DNA of 64,000 nucleotides from JARRKU01 sp963675565 (GCA_963675565.2 CAXXYD010000001.1:372001-436000), one strand, 5' to 3'; positions 51,001 to 59,272 are shown, numbered from the stretch's first letter. Notes: a model not told the origin generated them from the sequence alone. Program-made: numbers and translations.

Positions 51001-54000
51001 GTTGCCGGCAGCCTGGCCGGCCGGCTCGACGGCGGCAGGCGCTGCCGCCGGTGCCCTCGATGGGGCCTGCGGCTCGACGGCGGCCGACAGGTAGCCGCAA
51101 ATCTGGCCCAGGGTTTTCAAGGTTCCCATCATGTCCGGCGTTACCCTGGGTAAATGCGGCATCTTTTCCTCCAGCGCCGACAGGATCTCCACCCGCTTGA
51201 TGCTGTCGATACCCAGATCGGACTCGATATCCATTTGCATACCCAACATTTCCGCCGGATAACCTGTCAGTTCGGCCACGATGTCCACCAGAACCTCGGC
51301 CACCGCATCGTTGCCGGCAGCCTGGCCGGCCGGCTCGACGGCGGCAGGCGCTGCCGCCGGTGCCCTCGATGGGGCCTGCGGCTCGACGGCGGCCGACGAT
51401 TCCCGGGGAGCATCTTGTGACGGCAGGATGTTTCGGAAACCCCGTAAAAGATGCTCCGCCGAGTTTGCAGATGGCATCTGAATGGTGCCTTGTCCCATGG
51501 CGGCGGTTGCCAGTTGCTGGGTGCTCTGAATCATCTGCTGCAGCGCTTTGCTGGCTTGTGCCTGGGTGTCGAGAAATTTTTCATGCGCTTTCACTGTTTG
51601 CGCCTGCAATGCCTGCATGGAGGCCAGGCCCTGTTGGACGGCGCTAAAAGCGTTTATAATGGATCTGCTTGCAGGATCGTTCATTCGATTGGGTGCCGTT
51701 TCGGGTTGAGGGTTGGTTTTATCCTGTCCTGGACGGAATCCGGTCGCATCGACGGCGGGCGCTCCGGCAGACATCCTGGCAGACCCTGTGTTGGCTGCCT
51801 TAAGGGGGTGTTCCTGACTCGGGTCGCTCCGATGGGTTGGATGAATCTCTGGCGACGGTCTGCCACTCGTGTCAGACGCTTTTATACGGCGATAATTCGT
51901 ACCCGACAGGGGGATGGACATTCGCTTCTCGCGGTTGGCCGGCATGGGTTTTTCCCAGCTGTCCAGATCGACATCATGGCCCAAAGCAGCGAGCTTTCCC
52001 AAAACCGCGGCGAGGTCGGCGACGCCGGACCGCTTCCCGCAGGATTGATCCATGGCCATGATATTCAAGTCGGGTTTATCCAGGATAGATCGGACCAGTT
52101 GGCTCAATACCGATTTAGGTCCGATCTCTATAAAGGTTCTGATGCCCGTTGCATAGAGTGATCGGATATTGGACAAAAAGTCCACAGGGCGGGCCAACTG
52201 CCGGGAAAGGGTTTTACGGATCTCTTCCTTGCCGGTGGGATATGGGTTGCCCAGGGTGTTGCTCATCACGCGAACCGGGCTTGGCGTAAAGTCCACTTGT
52301 TCAACACTTCTGGCGAACGGCGCCTGTGCGTCGGCCACTAGATGGCTGTGAAAAGCTGCAGCCACCGGTAACCGGATGGCCTGCCATCCCTGATCGCGGC
52401 AAGCCGCCTCTGCCGCCGATATACTGTCTGATGTGCCGGAAAGCACACCCTGATCCAGGCTGTTTCGATTTGCCAGCACCACATCGCTCTGCAGGGATTC
52501 CACCAGCGACTCGATCTGCTGCAATGGAGCCTTAACTGCAAGCATGCTTCCCGCATCATACGCAGCCCGGCCGGCCTCATCCATCAGGCGGCCGCGTTCC
52601 CGGGAAAGCCGCCACAGATCCTGCTGAGAAATCCATCCGGCAGCATATAACGCGACCAGTTCGCCGTAACTATGTCCGCACACCGCGGCGGGATAAACCC
52701 CGAAGCGGGTCAGCGCCCGGAGCATGGCAGCGCTGACAGCCCCGATGGCGGGCTGGGCGATATCTGTTCGGCACAGTTGGCTGTGCAAATCATCGGGCAT
52801 TCCGTCCAGGCGCGGATAGAGATATTCCTCAAGTGGCTTGGCAAGGGCAAGCGTATTTGAAGCGTTCTGAAAGACAGACAGACTTTCCGGGAAACAACAG
52901 ATCAGGTCACGCCCCATGCCGACATACTGGCTGCCCTGGCCGGGAAAAAGAAAAGCGATATCGCCTTGAACCGGCCCACTGGACAAGAAAACCGACCCCT
53001 GAAATCCGTATTGGCTGCCTGATAGTCTGTCCTCGGCAATTTTAAACGTATTGGCTGCGGACTCGAAACCCTCTGCAAGGTCAAGGACCATCACCAGCCG
53101 ATGCGCCTCGGTCCTTTTAAACTGATCCCGGCTCAGCCGTGCCAGTTTTCCGATTTTGTAGCGTGTCGGCTCACTCAGTGCTTCACGACCCCAGTGTTTC
53201 ACTTTGGTATGAAGTTCCATCCGGGTGCTGTCTGAAAAAGCGGCGATTTCTACGGTCCCGTCCCAGGAAGCCTCTGTTTTGGCCTCCTTATGCTCCTCGA
53301 TCACGGCATGAAAGTTACTCCCCCCGAATCCAAAGGCGCTCACGCCGGCCGTACGCCGGTCCTTTTCGGAAGAGATCCAGGGACGCAGCTTGGTATTCAG
53401 GTAAAAAGGGCTTTTTTCAAGTCCCAGTTTGGGATCCGGATCTTGGGCTTTGAGTGTGGGCGGCAGAATTTTATGGTAAATGGAAAGGGCGGCTTTGATC
53501 ATCCCGGCGGAACCAGCGGCGGCTTTGGTGTGGCCGATGTTGGATTTTACCGTACCAAGGGCACACCCGTTACCATTGGGGGATATTTCGCCGAAAACTT
53601 CGCAAAGCGCCTGAAACTCGACCTGATCGCCAACGCGGGTGCCTGTACCGTGCGCCTCCAACAGTTTGACACGGGCCGGTTCGATACCGGCCTCACGATA
53701 AGCCCGCCACAGGGCTTTTTTCTGTCCATCGACTTTGGGTGCATAGATGCTTTGAGAGCGTCCGTCGCTTGCCGACCCAAGCCCTTTGATCACGGCATAA
53801 ATGCGATCTTCGTCCCTTTCTGCATCTGCAAGCCGTTTTAGAATCAGGATGCCGATGCCTTCGCCCAGCAGGGTACCGTCCGCATCTTTTGAAAAGGGGC
53901 GAATGTCGCCGCTTGAAGAGAGAATCTGTGTTTTGGAAAAGCACATGTGCATAAAGGCATCGTTGATGGTATCGACGCCGCCGGTCACCACCATGTCGCT

Positions 54001-54687
54001 GTGACCCGATCGCAATTCAAGCAATGCCAGATGAATGGCCCCCATGGAACTGGCACAGGCGGCATCCACCACGCAATTGGTGCCGCCAAGGTTCAGACGG
54101 TTGGCAATTCGTCCAGCCACGACATTGCCCAGGAGGCCGGGAAAAGAGTTTTCCTGCCATTCCACATATCCACCGGAAATACGGTTGACAATTGCGTCGG
54201 CGCGTTCATCGGGGATGCCGGAGTCTTTCAGCGCACGGCGCCAGATGGGGTGTCCCAGGCGCCCGCCCAGGGGAATGACCAGTTCCTGGGTACCAGTGAC
54301 GCCGAGAATCACACTTGCCCTGCTGCGGTCGAAAGTCTTCCCGCCTTCGCCGTAACCGGCATCTTCCAGTGCACGTTTGGCGGTAACCAATCCCAGCAGC
54401 TGGGATGTGTCCGTTGCCTCGAGGGTATTTGGGGGAATACTGAATTCCGTGGGATCAAATCCGGTTAATGGAAGATATCCGCCTTTTTCACAATAAATGT
54501 GGTCCGGCTTTTTTGGGTCAGGATCGAAATAATCCAGCAAGTGACGATGTGTTTCCGGCGGATCGGTGATTCCGTCGACACCATTTGAAATCAAATGGTA
54601 GAAAGATTTCTGGTCTTCACTTTTCGCAAAAATGCAGCCGATACCGATAATGGCCACCGGGGTTGGATGGGGTTGTTTACAGGTCAT
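48043..54687 (-). CDS. pfaA: PfaA-like iterative polyketide/polyunsaturated lipid synthase
   Basis: 2214 residues. Order: ketosynthase (1-460) with Cys211, His346 and His386; acyltransferase (575-900) with GHSYG at 671-675 and His780; a low-complexity linker; three tandem acyl carrier proteins with attachment Ser at about 1162, 1265 and 1368, each in LGIDSIKRVEIL; ketoreductase (about 1640-1850) with ITGGARGVTAAAVKELA and SSVSARMGNQGQVDYAMANE; dehydratase with HFLDGRPVVP (His near 1955) and DPLVLDSAFQ (Asp near 2127). This is the PfaA layout of polyunsaturated fatty acid synthases. No PfaB, PfaC or phosphopantetheinyl transferase is nearby, so the product may be another secondary lipid. Confidence 0.9.
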   Translation of the reverse strand: MTCKQPHPTPVAIIGIGCIFAKSEDQKSFYHLISNGVDGITDPPETHRHLLDYFDPDPKKPDHIYCEKGGYLPLTGFDPTEFSIPPNTLEATDTSQLLGLVTAKRALEDAGYGEGGKTFDRSRASVILGVTGTQELVIPLGGRLGHPIWRRALKDSGIPDERADAIVNRISGGYVEWQENSFPGLLGNVVAGRIANRLNLGGTNCVVDAACASSMGAIHLALLELRSGHSDMVVTGGVDTINDAFMHMCFSKTQILSSSGDIRPFSKDADGTLLGEGIGILILKRLADAERDEDRIYAVIKGLGSASDGRSQSIYAPKVDGQKKALWRAYREAGIEPARVKLLEAHGTGTRVGDQVEFQALCEVFGEISPNGNGCALGTVKSNIGHTKAAAGSAGMIKAALSIYHKILPPTLKAQDPDPKLGLEKSPFYLNTKLRPWISSEKDRRTAGVSAFGFGGSNFHAVIEEHKEAKTEASWDGTVEIAAFSDSTRMELHTKVKHWGREALSEPTRYKIGKLARLSRDQFKRTEAHRLVMVLDLAEGFESAANTFKIAEDRLSGSQYGFQGSVFLSSGPVQGDIAFLFPGQGSQYVGMGRDLICCFPESLSVFQNASNTLALAKPLEEYLYPRLDGMPDDLHSQLCRTDIAQPAIGAVSAAMLRALTRFGVYPAAVCGHSYGELVALYAAGWISQQDLWRLSRERGRLMDEAGRAAYDAGSMLAVKAPLQQIESLVESLQSDVVLANRNSLDQGVLSGTSDSISAAEAACRDQGWQAIRLPVAAAFHSHLVADAQAPFARSVEQVDFTPSPVRVMSNTLGNPYPTGKEEIRKTLSRQLARPVDFLSNIRSLYATGIRTFIEIGPKSVLSQLVRSILDKPDLNIMAMDQSCGKRSGVADLAAVLGKLAALGHDVDLDSWEKPMPANREKRMSIPLSGTNYRRIKASDTSGRPSPEIHPTHRSDPSQEHPLKAANTGSARMSAGAPAVDATGFRPGQDKTNPQPETAPNRMNDPASRSIINAFSAVQQGLASMQALQAQTVKAHEKFLDTQAQASKALQQMIQSTQQLATAAMGQGTIQMPSANSAEHLLRGFRNILPSQDAPRESSAAVEPQAPSRAPAAAPAAVEPAGQAAGNDAVAEVLVDIVAELTGYPAEMLGMQMDIESDLGIDSIKRVEILSALEEKMPHLPRVTPDMMGTLKTLGQICGYLSAAVEPQAPSRAPAAAPAAVEPAGQAAGNDAVAEVLVDIVAELTGYPAEMLGMQMDIESDLGIDSIKRVEILSALEEKMPHLPRVTPDMMGTLKTLGQICGYLSAAVEPQAPSRAPAAAPAAVEPAGQAAGNDAVAEVLVDIVAELTGYPAEMLGMQMDIESDLGIDSIKRVEILSALEEKMPHLPRVTPDMMGTLKTLGQICDYLCSGQKSSASDDIDPADSPKLHLVHTSEQQTVERQIVQVVSLPAPAQTDRAQIARHRIGIVGGEKELAGLLADELNKAGAHCRILANPEDLERESDVSGLILMAPLNPMRAFQWAKAGAASLDAAGKDDCAFFMTVSFLDGAFGFNGGPVQAPVQGAIAGLSKTAAMEWPGVPCRALDIDPTWTDSHAVARAIVQEIPIMGSEKHIEIGLARDRRVGLSLIPAKASLQQPIALDQKDVVIITGGARGVTAAAVKELAAVANCKMALLGRSPVPVAEPEWLNALSDPGQLKKAILTHEFNGQPVLPKTIEASYQKWMANRQIQNTLHELAANGAVVRYFQVDVRNAQRVKETIDHVRQSIGPIAGLIHGAGVLQDRRIADKRPEQFERVYDTKVSGLTNCLAATENDNLKYIVLFSSVSARMGNQGQVDYAMANEVLNKMARQQAYLRPICKVVSINWGPWDGGMVSSDLKRNFIHSGIGLIPMNAGAKAMISEMSQPGDGPVEVVIGSGLPSASGQIPKIRQEPRAEDALHLMANLEIDVNAYPVLQSHFLDGRPVVPLAIITEWLAHGALHANPGLILHGIDGLRVFSGITLEKGNETVHMMAGKARRTGDHYEVKVEIRNGGAPGLQKLHSSATAILTDQMPAPPVFNENGHFKKCEFHRSMDEIYRDILFHGQDLHGIQEIIRISEEGISARLSAAPPPADWMRAPLRSRWIADPLVLDSAFQMAIVWCKENLGKVSLPNYAASYRQYSDRFPVDGVSAVLEVQSYDERKMAGNFTFLDSRKSVVARLNGYEAIMDPLLAKAFKAA
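50471..51397 (-). repeat. Three nearly identical 309-bp tandem repeats encoding the ACPs
   Basis: Exactly 3 x 309 bp. Each unit encodes 103 residues: an Ala/Pro-rich linker (SAAVEPQAPSRAPAAAPAAV) and an ACP domain. I see only two base differences, both at the 3' edge of the last unit (Gly to Asp codon, and a silent change); elsewhere the copies look identical, including silent positions. This points to very recent duplication or ongoing gene conversion. Confidence 0.95.
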
Positions 54688-54776
54688 TATATTTTCGTCT
54701 CTTTTTAAATTTTATCAAGCCTTAACTCATAGTCTATCGGCCGTTAATTTGCAAGACTTGACCGAGGATATCAAGA

Positions 54777-54821
54777 TGATATATTGATATTACAACTACA
54801 CAACAGGTGATATATTGATAT
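54777..54821. promoter_or_regulatory. Operator-like direct repeat between pfaA and the MerR-like regulator
   Basis: TGATATATTGATAT occurs at 54777-54790 and again at 54808-54821, a 31-bp spacing that equals about three helical turns, so both copies face the same side of DNA. The second copy covers the TTG start of the regulator gene. This is a natural site for the regulator to control itself and pfaA. The 127-bp region also has a TTGCAA-N17-TATGAG sequence reading toward pfaA. Confidence 0.55.
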
Positions 54822-55339
54822 ACTTCCAAAGTAAATACTTAGCCGAAAAGTGCAACATCAATTTGGCAAAATGGAAAAGATGGACGCGGGAATTCCTTCC
54901 ACCGGACCCGCTGGGCGGCCTGCGTTCGGGATATGCCCGTCAATTCAGTCATAAGGATGCGTTTCGCGTCTTTCTGGCGGGATACCTGGTCAGCGCGCTG
55001 AAGTTCTCTGTACCGGAAGCGAAACAGATTCTTCTGGACCTGGATACATGGCTTAAAAAACAGGGCCTCTTTGCTTTGCCCAACAATAAAATAGGACGCC
55101 CGGTCACCGTTTTTTACCATATTTTTATTTTTCAACCGGACGAAGGGCGTTTTGTCTACGCCATCAAATCAACCAATCAGGCGAGTCCATTCGAATGCAA
55201 TCGGCATCAGGTCGAGCAGGGGGATGTAACGATCATCGGTTCTCCGGGGTTCTGTTTCGATCCAGATGCCATGTTCAGTGCCCGGATGCTGCTCATCACC
55301 GGTCTTTATCATACTTTTTTAAAGCTGATTCATGGGTGA
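54815..55339 (+). CDS. MerR-like DNA-binding regulator of the pfa locus
   Basis: 174 residues. The N-terminal 75 residues look like a MerR-type winged helix: KYLAEKCNINLAKWKRWTRE, then GYARQFSHKDAFRVFLAGYL and VPEAKQILLDLDTWL. The rest is an unrecognised domain of about 100 residues, probably a sensor. The start is TTG with AGGTGA 6-7 bp upstream. It lies between and opposite to pfaA and pfaD; its end overlaps the pfaD end by 21 bp. Control of the pfa genes is inferred from position. Confidence 0.7.
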   Translation: MIYFQSKYLAEKCNINLAKWKRWTREFLPPDPLGGLRSGYARQFSHKDAFRVFLAGYLVSALKFSVPEAKQILLDLDTWLKKQGLFALPNNKIGRPVTVFYHIFIFQPDEGRFVYAIKSTNQASPFECNRHQVEQGDVTIIGSPGFCFDPDAMFSARMLLITGLYHTFLKLIHG

Positions 55340-56950
55340 CGGCTTGATATCCAGGGTGTCGGGCGGCAGCAGCGCACCTTGCTGGACCAGCCATTGAAAG
55401 CGCAACAATCTGGCCGCTCCAATCAATATCTGCGCGGCCATTGTCACTGTCTTGCGTTGATCGGCAGCTTCCAGAAACGAATGGCGTACCCAAGCGTTAA
55501 AAGCCCCCATGGATGGCCCGCACCATATTTGAAAATCGATTTTGCGCTCTTGCAACCCCTGCTTGGCCCATAATGACGACTGGCCAAGATATGATCTGAA
55601 TACAAGGGCCATTTGATGCCTGGCATCCTTTTCGGCCCTTTCGATCTGCCCGGGGTCCCTGGTCTCGAAAAAGGACCGTGTTTTGTGCCATGCCGACTCA
55701 AAGCTCTCCCTGAGGATATCCCTTTCAATCATCTCGCGAATACTCTCAGGAATATCATAATATTGAGAATACGCCTGGTACAGTTCGTAAAGCTTGGAAC
55801 CGCGCATGGCGAACATGGTGCCGCGTTTGAGCACCTGAACCCGGGCACCCATTTCAAACATGTCGGCAGATGGTGCCATAGTTACATCCGCCTGCCGGGC
55901 GTCAACAAGCATATCGCGAACGGTGGCGGAAGTATCGGCTTCAACGGCCGCCTGGTTGATGGAACCGGTCAGAATATAAGCCGCCCCCATGGAAAAAGCG
56001 GCGGCAGCCGCATGAGGGGTCGCAATACCGCCGGCCAGCCCGACCCGCATGGGCATTTGGAAATTATGCCGGCGGGCGGCATCATCACGCAATGCGAGTA
56101 TGGTCGGCAATAATGAGAGGGCGGGACGGTTGTCCGTGTGTCCGCCGGAGTCCGCTTCAGCGGTAATATCCTGTGCCACGGGCACATGTTCGGCAAGCAG
56201 CGCTTCCTCTGCATTGAGTTTGCCTTGCTGGACAAGCTCTGTGAGCAAGTTTCGGGGTGGCGGCGCGAAAAATTTGTCCGCCACCTCCACCCGGGATATT
56301 TTGGCGATAACATGATTGGGACAGACGATCCGGCCGTCTGTGGCTCTGTGAATCCCTTTTATGCGATAATATACCAGCGGCAATGTCAATCCAAGATAAG
56401 CCGATGCACTGACAAGCCGCACGCGCTTTTTCAGGTAAAGATCCACCGTTTCCATTTCAAGCCGCATGTCGCTGGGGCTGTGAATCAGATTGAAACCGTA
56501 AGGAAAATTGTCGTTCTGCGCCGAAAGTCGGTCGATGGCGGTTTCGATCTGGCCGAGGGTCAGTCCGCCTGCGCCAAAAAAACCGATCAAACCGGCTTTG
56601 CCGGCCGCCGAAACCATTTCCACGGAGGTGATCCCATTGGCCATGGCACCCACAACGTAGGCATATTTCAAACCAAGATCTTTTTTAAAAGATGCGTCTC
56701 CCAATTGCTCGGGCAACAGGGGCGGGGCAAAAGCGAACAATTCGTGGTCGTCGGCAGATTGGCCACAACCCTCTCCCCAGATCAGGGTGCCTTCATGGGT
56801 GACTAAAACATCCCCCCGGCGGCCAACCACGAAAACCGGTTTTTCGATTTGCGATATGGCGGACCGATAGGCTTCCGGCCCAGATTGAAGCGCAGCCGGA
56901 TTGCCGCGCCACAGCCTGTGTGGCATTTGATTTTCAGAACGCATTACCAT
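55319..56950 (-). CDS. pfaD: PfaD-family enoyl reductase (FMN, nitronate monooxygenase-like)
   Basis: 543 residues of the PfaD family. The FMN TIM barrel shows YAYVVGAMANGITSVEMVSA, AGKAGLIGFFGAGGLTLGQI, PMRVGLAGGIATPHAAAAAF and GAAYILTGSINQAAVEADTS. The C-terminal region (HKTRSFFETRDPGQIERAEK, WCGPSMGAFNAWV) is specific to PfaD. It reduces enoyl intermediates in trans for PfaA-type synthases. It lies on the same strand as pfaA, separated by the regulator gene on the opposite strand, and may be transcribed apart from it. Confidence 0.92.
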   Translation of the reverse strand: MVMRSENQMPHRLWRGNPAALQSGPEAYRSAISQIEKPVFVVGRRGDVLVTHEGTLIWGEGCGQSADDHELFAFAPPLLPEQLGDASFKKDLGLKYAYVVGAMANGITSVEMVSAAGKAGLIGFFGAGGLTLGQIETAIDRLSAQNDNFPYGFNLIHSPSDMRLEMETVDLYLKKRVRLVSASAYLGLTLPLVYYRIKGIHRATDGRIVCPNHVIAKISRVEVADKFFAPPPRNLLTELVQQGKLNAEEALLAEHVPVAQDITAEADSGGHTDNRPALSLLPTILALRDDAARRHNFQMPMRVGLAGGIATPHAAAAAFSMGAAYILTGSINQAAVEADTSATVRDMLVDARQADVTMAPSADMFEMGARVQVLKRGTMFAMRGSKLYELYQAYSQYYDIPESIREMIERDILRESFESAWHKTRSFFETRDPGQIERAEKDARHQMALVFRSYLGQSSLWAKQGLQERKIDFQIWCGPSMGAFNAWVRHSFLEAADQRKTVTMAAQILIGAARLLRFQWLVQQGALLPPDTLDIKPSPMNQL

Positions 56951-57021
56951 GTCAGCCTTTTCTTTGCCGGGGCCATGCCCGTTGCCCTTCCGTTCAGTTG
57001 CGACTGGGGACGGCGTGATTG

Positions 57022-57084
57022 TGGGGACGTATATCAGGTTATAAGTTAATCGTAGATTAACTTATAACCTGATATACGTCCCCA
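57022..57084. repeat. 63-bp palindrome with 30-bp perfect arms
   Basis: Left arm 57022-57051 begins TGGGGACGTATATCAGG; right arm 57055-57084 ends CCTGATATACGTCCCCA. All 30 positions pair, around a 3-nt loop (GTA). A further GGGGACGG lies at 57006-57013. It sits in the 186-bp gap between xerD and pfaD. It lacks a T-run, so it is not a standard terminator; it resembles REP-type elements or a miniature mobile element end pair. Confidence 0.9.
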
Positions 57085-57136
57085 AGCCTGTAAAAAGGTC
57101 TTTCTAAGCAAAAAAGCGCGAGTGTGTCAAATGACC

Positions 57137-58042
57137 TTATCCACGGGGATGAAACTTTCGGTGAATTTCAATTAACCGCTTCTGGGCAACATGTGTGTAT
57201 ATCTGGGTCGTGGCAATATCCACATGGCCCAACATCTCCTGCACGGCGCGCAAATCTGCGCCGCCCTCCAGCAGATGACTGGCAAATGAATGACGCAGGC
57301 TATGGGGTGTCACTCTCTGTCGGATACCGGCTTGACCGGCATACCGTTTCAACAGCTTCCAAAAACCTTGCCTTGTCATGGGTTTGCCGGCACGGGCGAT
57401 AAAAAGGAACTTGCTGCTGTGGGCCTTCAGCAGAGGTGTTCGGCCATGGCGGATATAGCCATCGATCCGTTCGAGCGCCTTGCGACCGATGGGAACGATA
57501 CGCGTTTTGTTTCCTTTTCCCAACACCCGCACAAATCCGGCCTCGAGATTGACTGCGGCAACTTCAACATGGATCAATTCCGATACCCGCAGGCCGGCGG
57601 CATAAATCAATTCCAGCATGGCGGCGTCGCGCAAACCCGATGGCCGGGTGGTGTCTGGCTGGATCAGCAACCGGACAATCTGATCGATGTTTAAAACTTC
57701 CGGCAGCTTGAGACCGCTTTTGGGAAGGTCGACCAATTTGGCCGGGTTCTCATGTATGATCCGGGACTTGAGCAAGTGCTGATAAAAACCGCGTATGGTC
57801 ACCAGGTGACGGGCGCGGGTGCGGGCCGCATGTCCGCTTTTCCTCAGCTCGATCAGATATTTCAGAATGGCCGTGGTGTCCGCCTGACGGATGTCTGAAA
57901 TGTTCTGGTCTCCGAGAAAGAGCTGATAGGCATTCAAATCGCTTGAGTAGGCTTCGATTGTTTTTCGGGCAAGCCCTTTTTCAACAATGAGGTGGTTGAT
58001 ATACAGATCAACGCACTGGTCGATAGATGGCCGGGATGCCAT
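57137..58042 (-). CDS. xerD: Site-specific tyrosine recombinase XerD
   Basis: About 301 residues, typical XerC/D size. The SAM-like N-terminal domain is present (DLYINHLIVEKGLARKTIEA), then the catalytic residues: Arg in YAAGLRVSELIHVE, Lys in GKGNKTRIVPIG, HSLRHSFASHLLEGG (His and Arg), LGHVDIATTQIYTHV (His and Tyr). XerD with XerC resolves chromosome dimers at dif. ATG 58042 is chosen over a TTG at 58054, with GGAA 7 bp upstream. No dif site was recognised. Confidence 0.93.
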   Translation of the reverse strand: MASRPSIDQCVDLYINHLIVEKGLARKTIEAYSSDLNAYQLFLGDQNISDIRQADTTAILKYLIELRKSGHAARTRARHLVTIRGFYQHLLKSRIIHENPAKLVDLPKSGLKLPEVLNIDQIVRLLIQPDTTRPSGLRDAAMLELIYAAGLRVSELIHVEVAAVNLEAGFVRVLGKGNKTRIVPIGRKALERIDGYIRHGRTPLLKAHSSKFLFIARAGKPMTRQGFWKLLKRYAGQAGIRQRVTPHSLRHSFASHLLEGGADLRAVQEMLGHVDIATTQIYTHVAQKRLIEIHRKFHPRG

Positions 58043-58147
58043 GTTTCGTTCCAATCACGATTCAGGTTTGGCGCCTGGCAATACATTGGTCATAAGGACT
58101 TGTTGCCGGGGCGAGATCCGTCGGGCGCGGGCATTGTACCTGGTCAT

Positions 58148-59272
58148 TTAAACCGGCGTCAACTCAATATCCGGTATGTTAAAGGCGGTACTGAGTCGAT
58201 TCAATACGATGGGACCGTCGTCACCCACCACCACCTGGTTTTCGATACGCACGCCGCCCCATTCCGGCAGATAGATGCCCGGCTCCACAGTAACGATCAT
58301 GCCCGCTTCAAGGGTGGTTTCCTTCAATGGGCTCAACCGGGGACCTTCATGCACGGCCAGACCAGTGCCATGCCCCAATCCGTGCCCGAATTTGCCGCTG
58401 TATCCCTGCTGATCGATGTATTCACGGGCAATCGTGTCCACCGTTTTGCTGTTAACCCCCGTTTTGATGGCGGCAATGGCTTTTTGCTGCGCGTCCAGCA
58501 CAGTGCGGTAAACGTTCAGAAAGGTTTGATCCGGCGGACCCAAAATCACCGTTCGGGAGGTGTCGGAGCAATAACCGTGGAGCCTGGCCCCCCAATCGAA
58601 CAGGATGGGCTCCCCCTTGCCGATGGGGCGATCTCCGGGAATGGCATGGGGAAGGGCGCTGTTCTTTCCAGCCGCCACAATGACGGGAAAAGAGAGGCTG
58701 TCTGCGCCGGCTTCACGCATGCCGCGCTCCATTGCCCAGGCGATGGCTTTTTCCGTCATGCCCGGCTTCAGTGAAGAAACGATCTGAATGTATACGCTTT
58801 CCGCAATGGCCAGGGCCTGTCTGGTCTTGTCGATTTCGTCAGCTGATTTAATCAGGCGCAGATTTTCCACCATATCTTCAACCGGAACAAGGGTTACCTG
58901 CGTTGACGCCGAAGAGAGTTCTTTGCGGAAATCTTCAACCTGTTTGAATGAGGCCCTGACGCTCTCGAACCCCATTTTCCGGATAGCGAACCGCCGGACC
59001 AGTTCAGGCAGGATCTTGGATAAGCCCTTTTGGTAAATGAGGATTTCAAAATCAGGGGCTTCACGCCGGGCCTGGGTTTCAAAGCGGGAATCGGTGGCCA
59101 GGACCAGGTGGCTGCCGGAAATGATCAGGGCTCCGGCCGATTCGTCAAACTGATGGTCCTCACCGAGGAATCCACTCAGATAGCGACGGTTTTCTTCAAT
59201 GAGAACCAGCATTGCGTCAACGCCGATTTCCTCCATGGCCCTCTGCAGGGCTTTGATACGCCATTGGGTCAT
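58148..59272 (-). CDS. Xaa-Pro peptidase (M24 family)
   Basis: About 374 residues: a creatinase-like N-terminal domain (RRYLSGFLGEDHQF, DSRFETQARREAPD) and a pita-bread catalytic domain with the metal ligands in PILFDWGARLHGYCSDTSRT (two Asp), GHGLGHGTGLAVHEGPRL (His), VTVEPGIYLPEWGGVRIENQ (two Glu). It removes or cleaves residues next to proline. ATG 59272 is preferred since AGGTG lies 6 bp upstream; the GTG at 59281 is part of that ribosome site. It precedes xerD on the same strand by about 105 bp. Confidence 0.92.
   Translation of the reverse strand: MTQWRIKALQRAMEEIGVDAMLVLIEENRRYLSGFLGEDHQFDESAGALIISGSHLVLATDSRFETQARREAPDFEILIYQKGLSKILPELVRRFAIRKMGFESVRASFKQVEDFRKELSSASTQVTLVPVEDMVENLRLIKSADEIDKTRQALAIAESVYIQIVSSLKPGMTEKAIAWAMERGMREAGADSLSFPVIVAAGKNSALPHAIPGDRPIGKGEPILFDWGARLHGYCSDTSRTVILGPPDQTFLNVYRTVLDAQQKAIAAIKTGVNSKTVDTIAREYIDQQGYSGKFGHGLGHGTGLAVHEGPRLSPLKETTLEAGMIVTVEPGIYLPEWGGVRIENQVVVGDDGPIVLNRLSTAFNIPDIELTPV

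Noticed and set aside
50441..51153. Repeated open frames of about 102 codons on the plus strand, and a 219-codon frame on the minus strand, over the ACP repeats
   Set aside because: They exist only because the 309-bp repeat has a length divisible by 3 and high GC; the ACP frame is the real one.
50471..51397. Tandem repeat as a CRISPR array
   Set aside because: The unit is 309 bp, contiguous without spacers, and encodes carrier-protein domains.
54734..54756. Sigma-28 promoter reading toward pfaA (GCCGATAG on the minus strand)
   Set aside because: The -10 matches 7 of 8, but the element 15 bp upstream is CAAG, matching TAAA at only two positions, and pfaA has no flagellar link.
57022..57084. 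Palindrome as a dif site for the neighbouring XerD
   Set aside because: dif sites are about 28 bp with two 11-bp arms and a 6-bp centre; this has 30-bp arms and a 3-bp centre and no recognisable dif arms.
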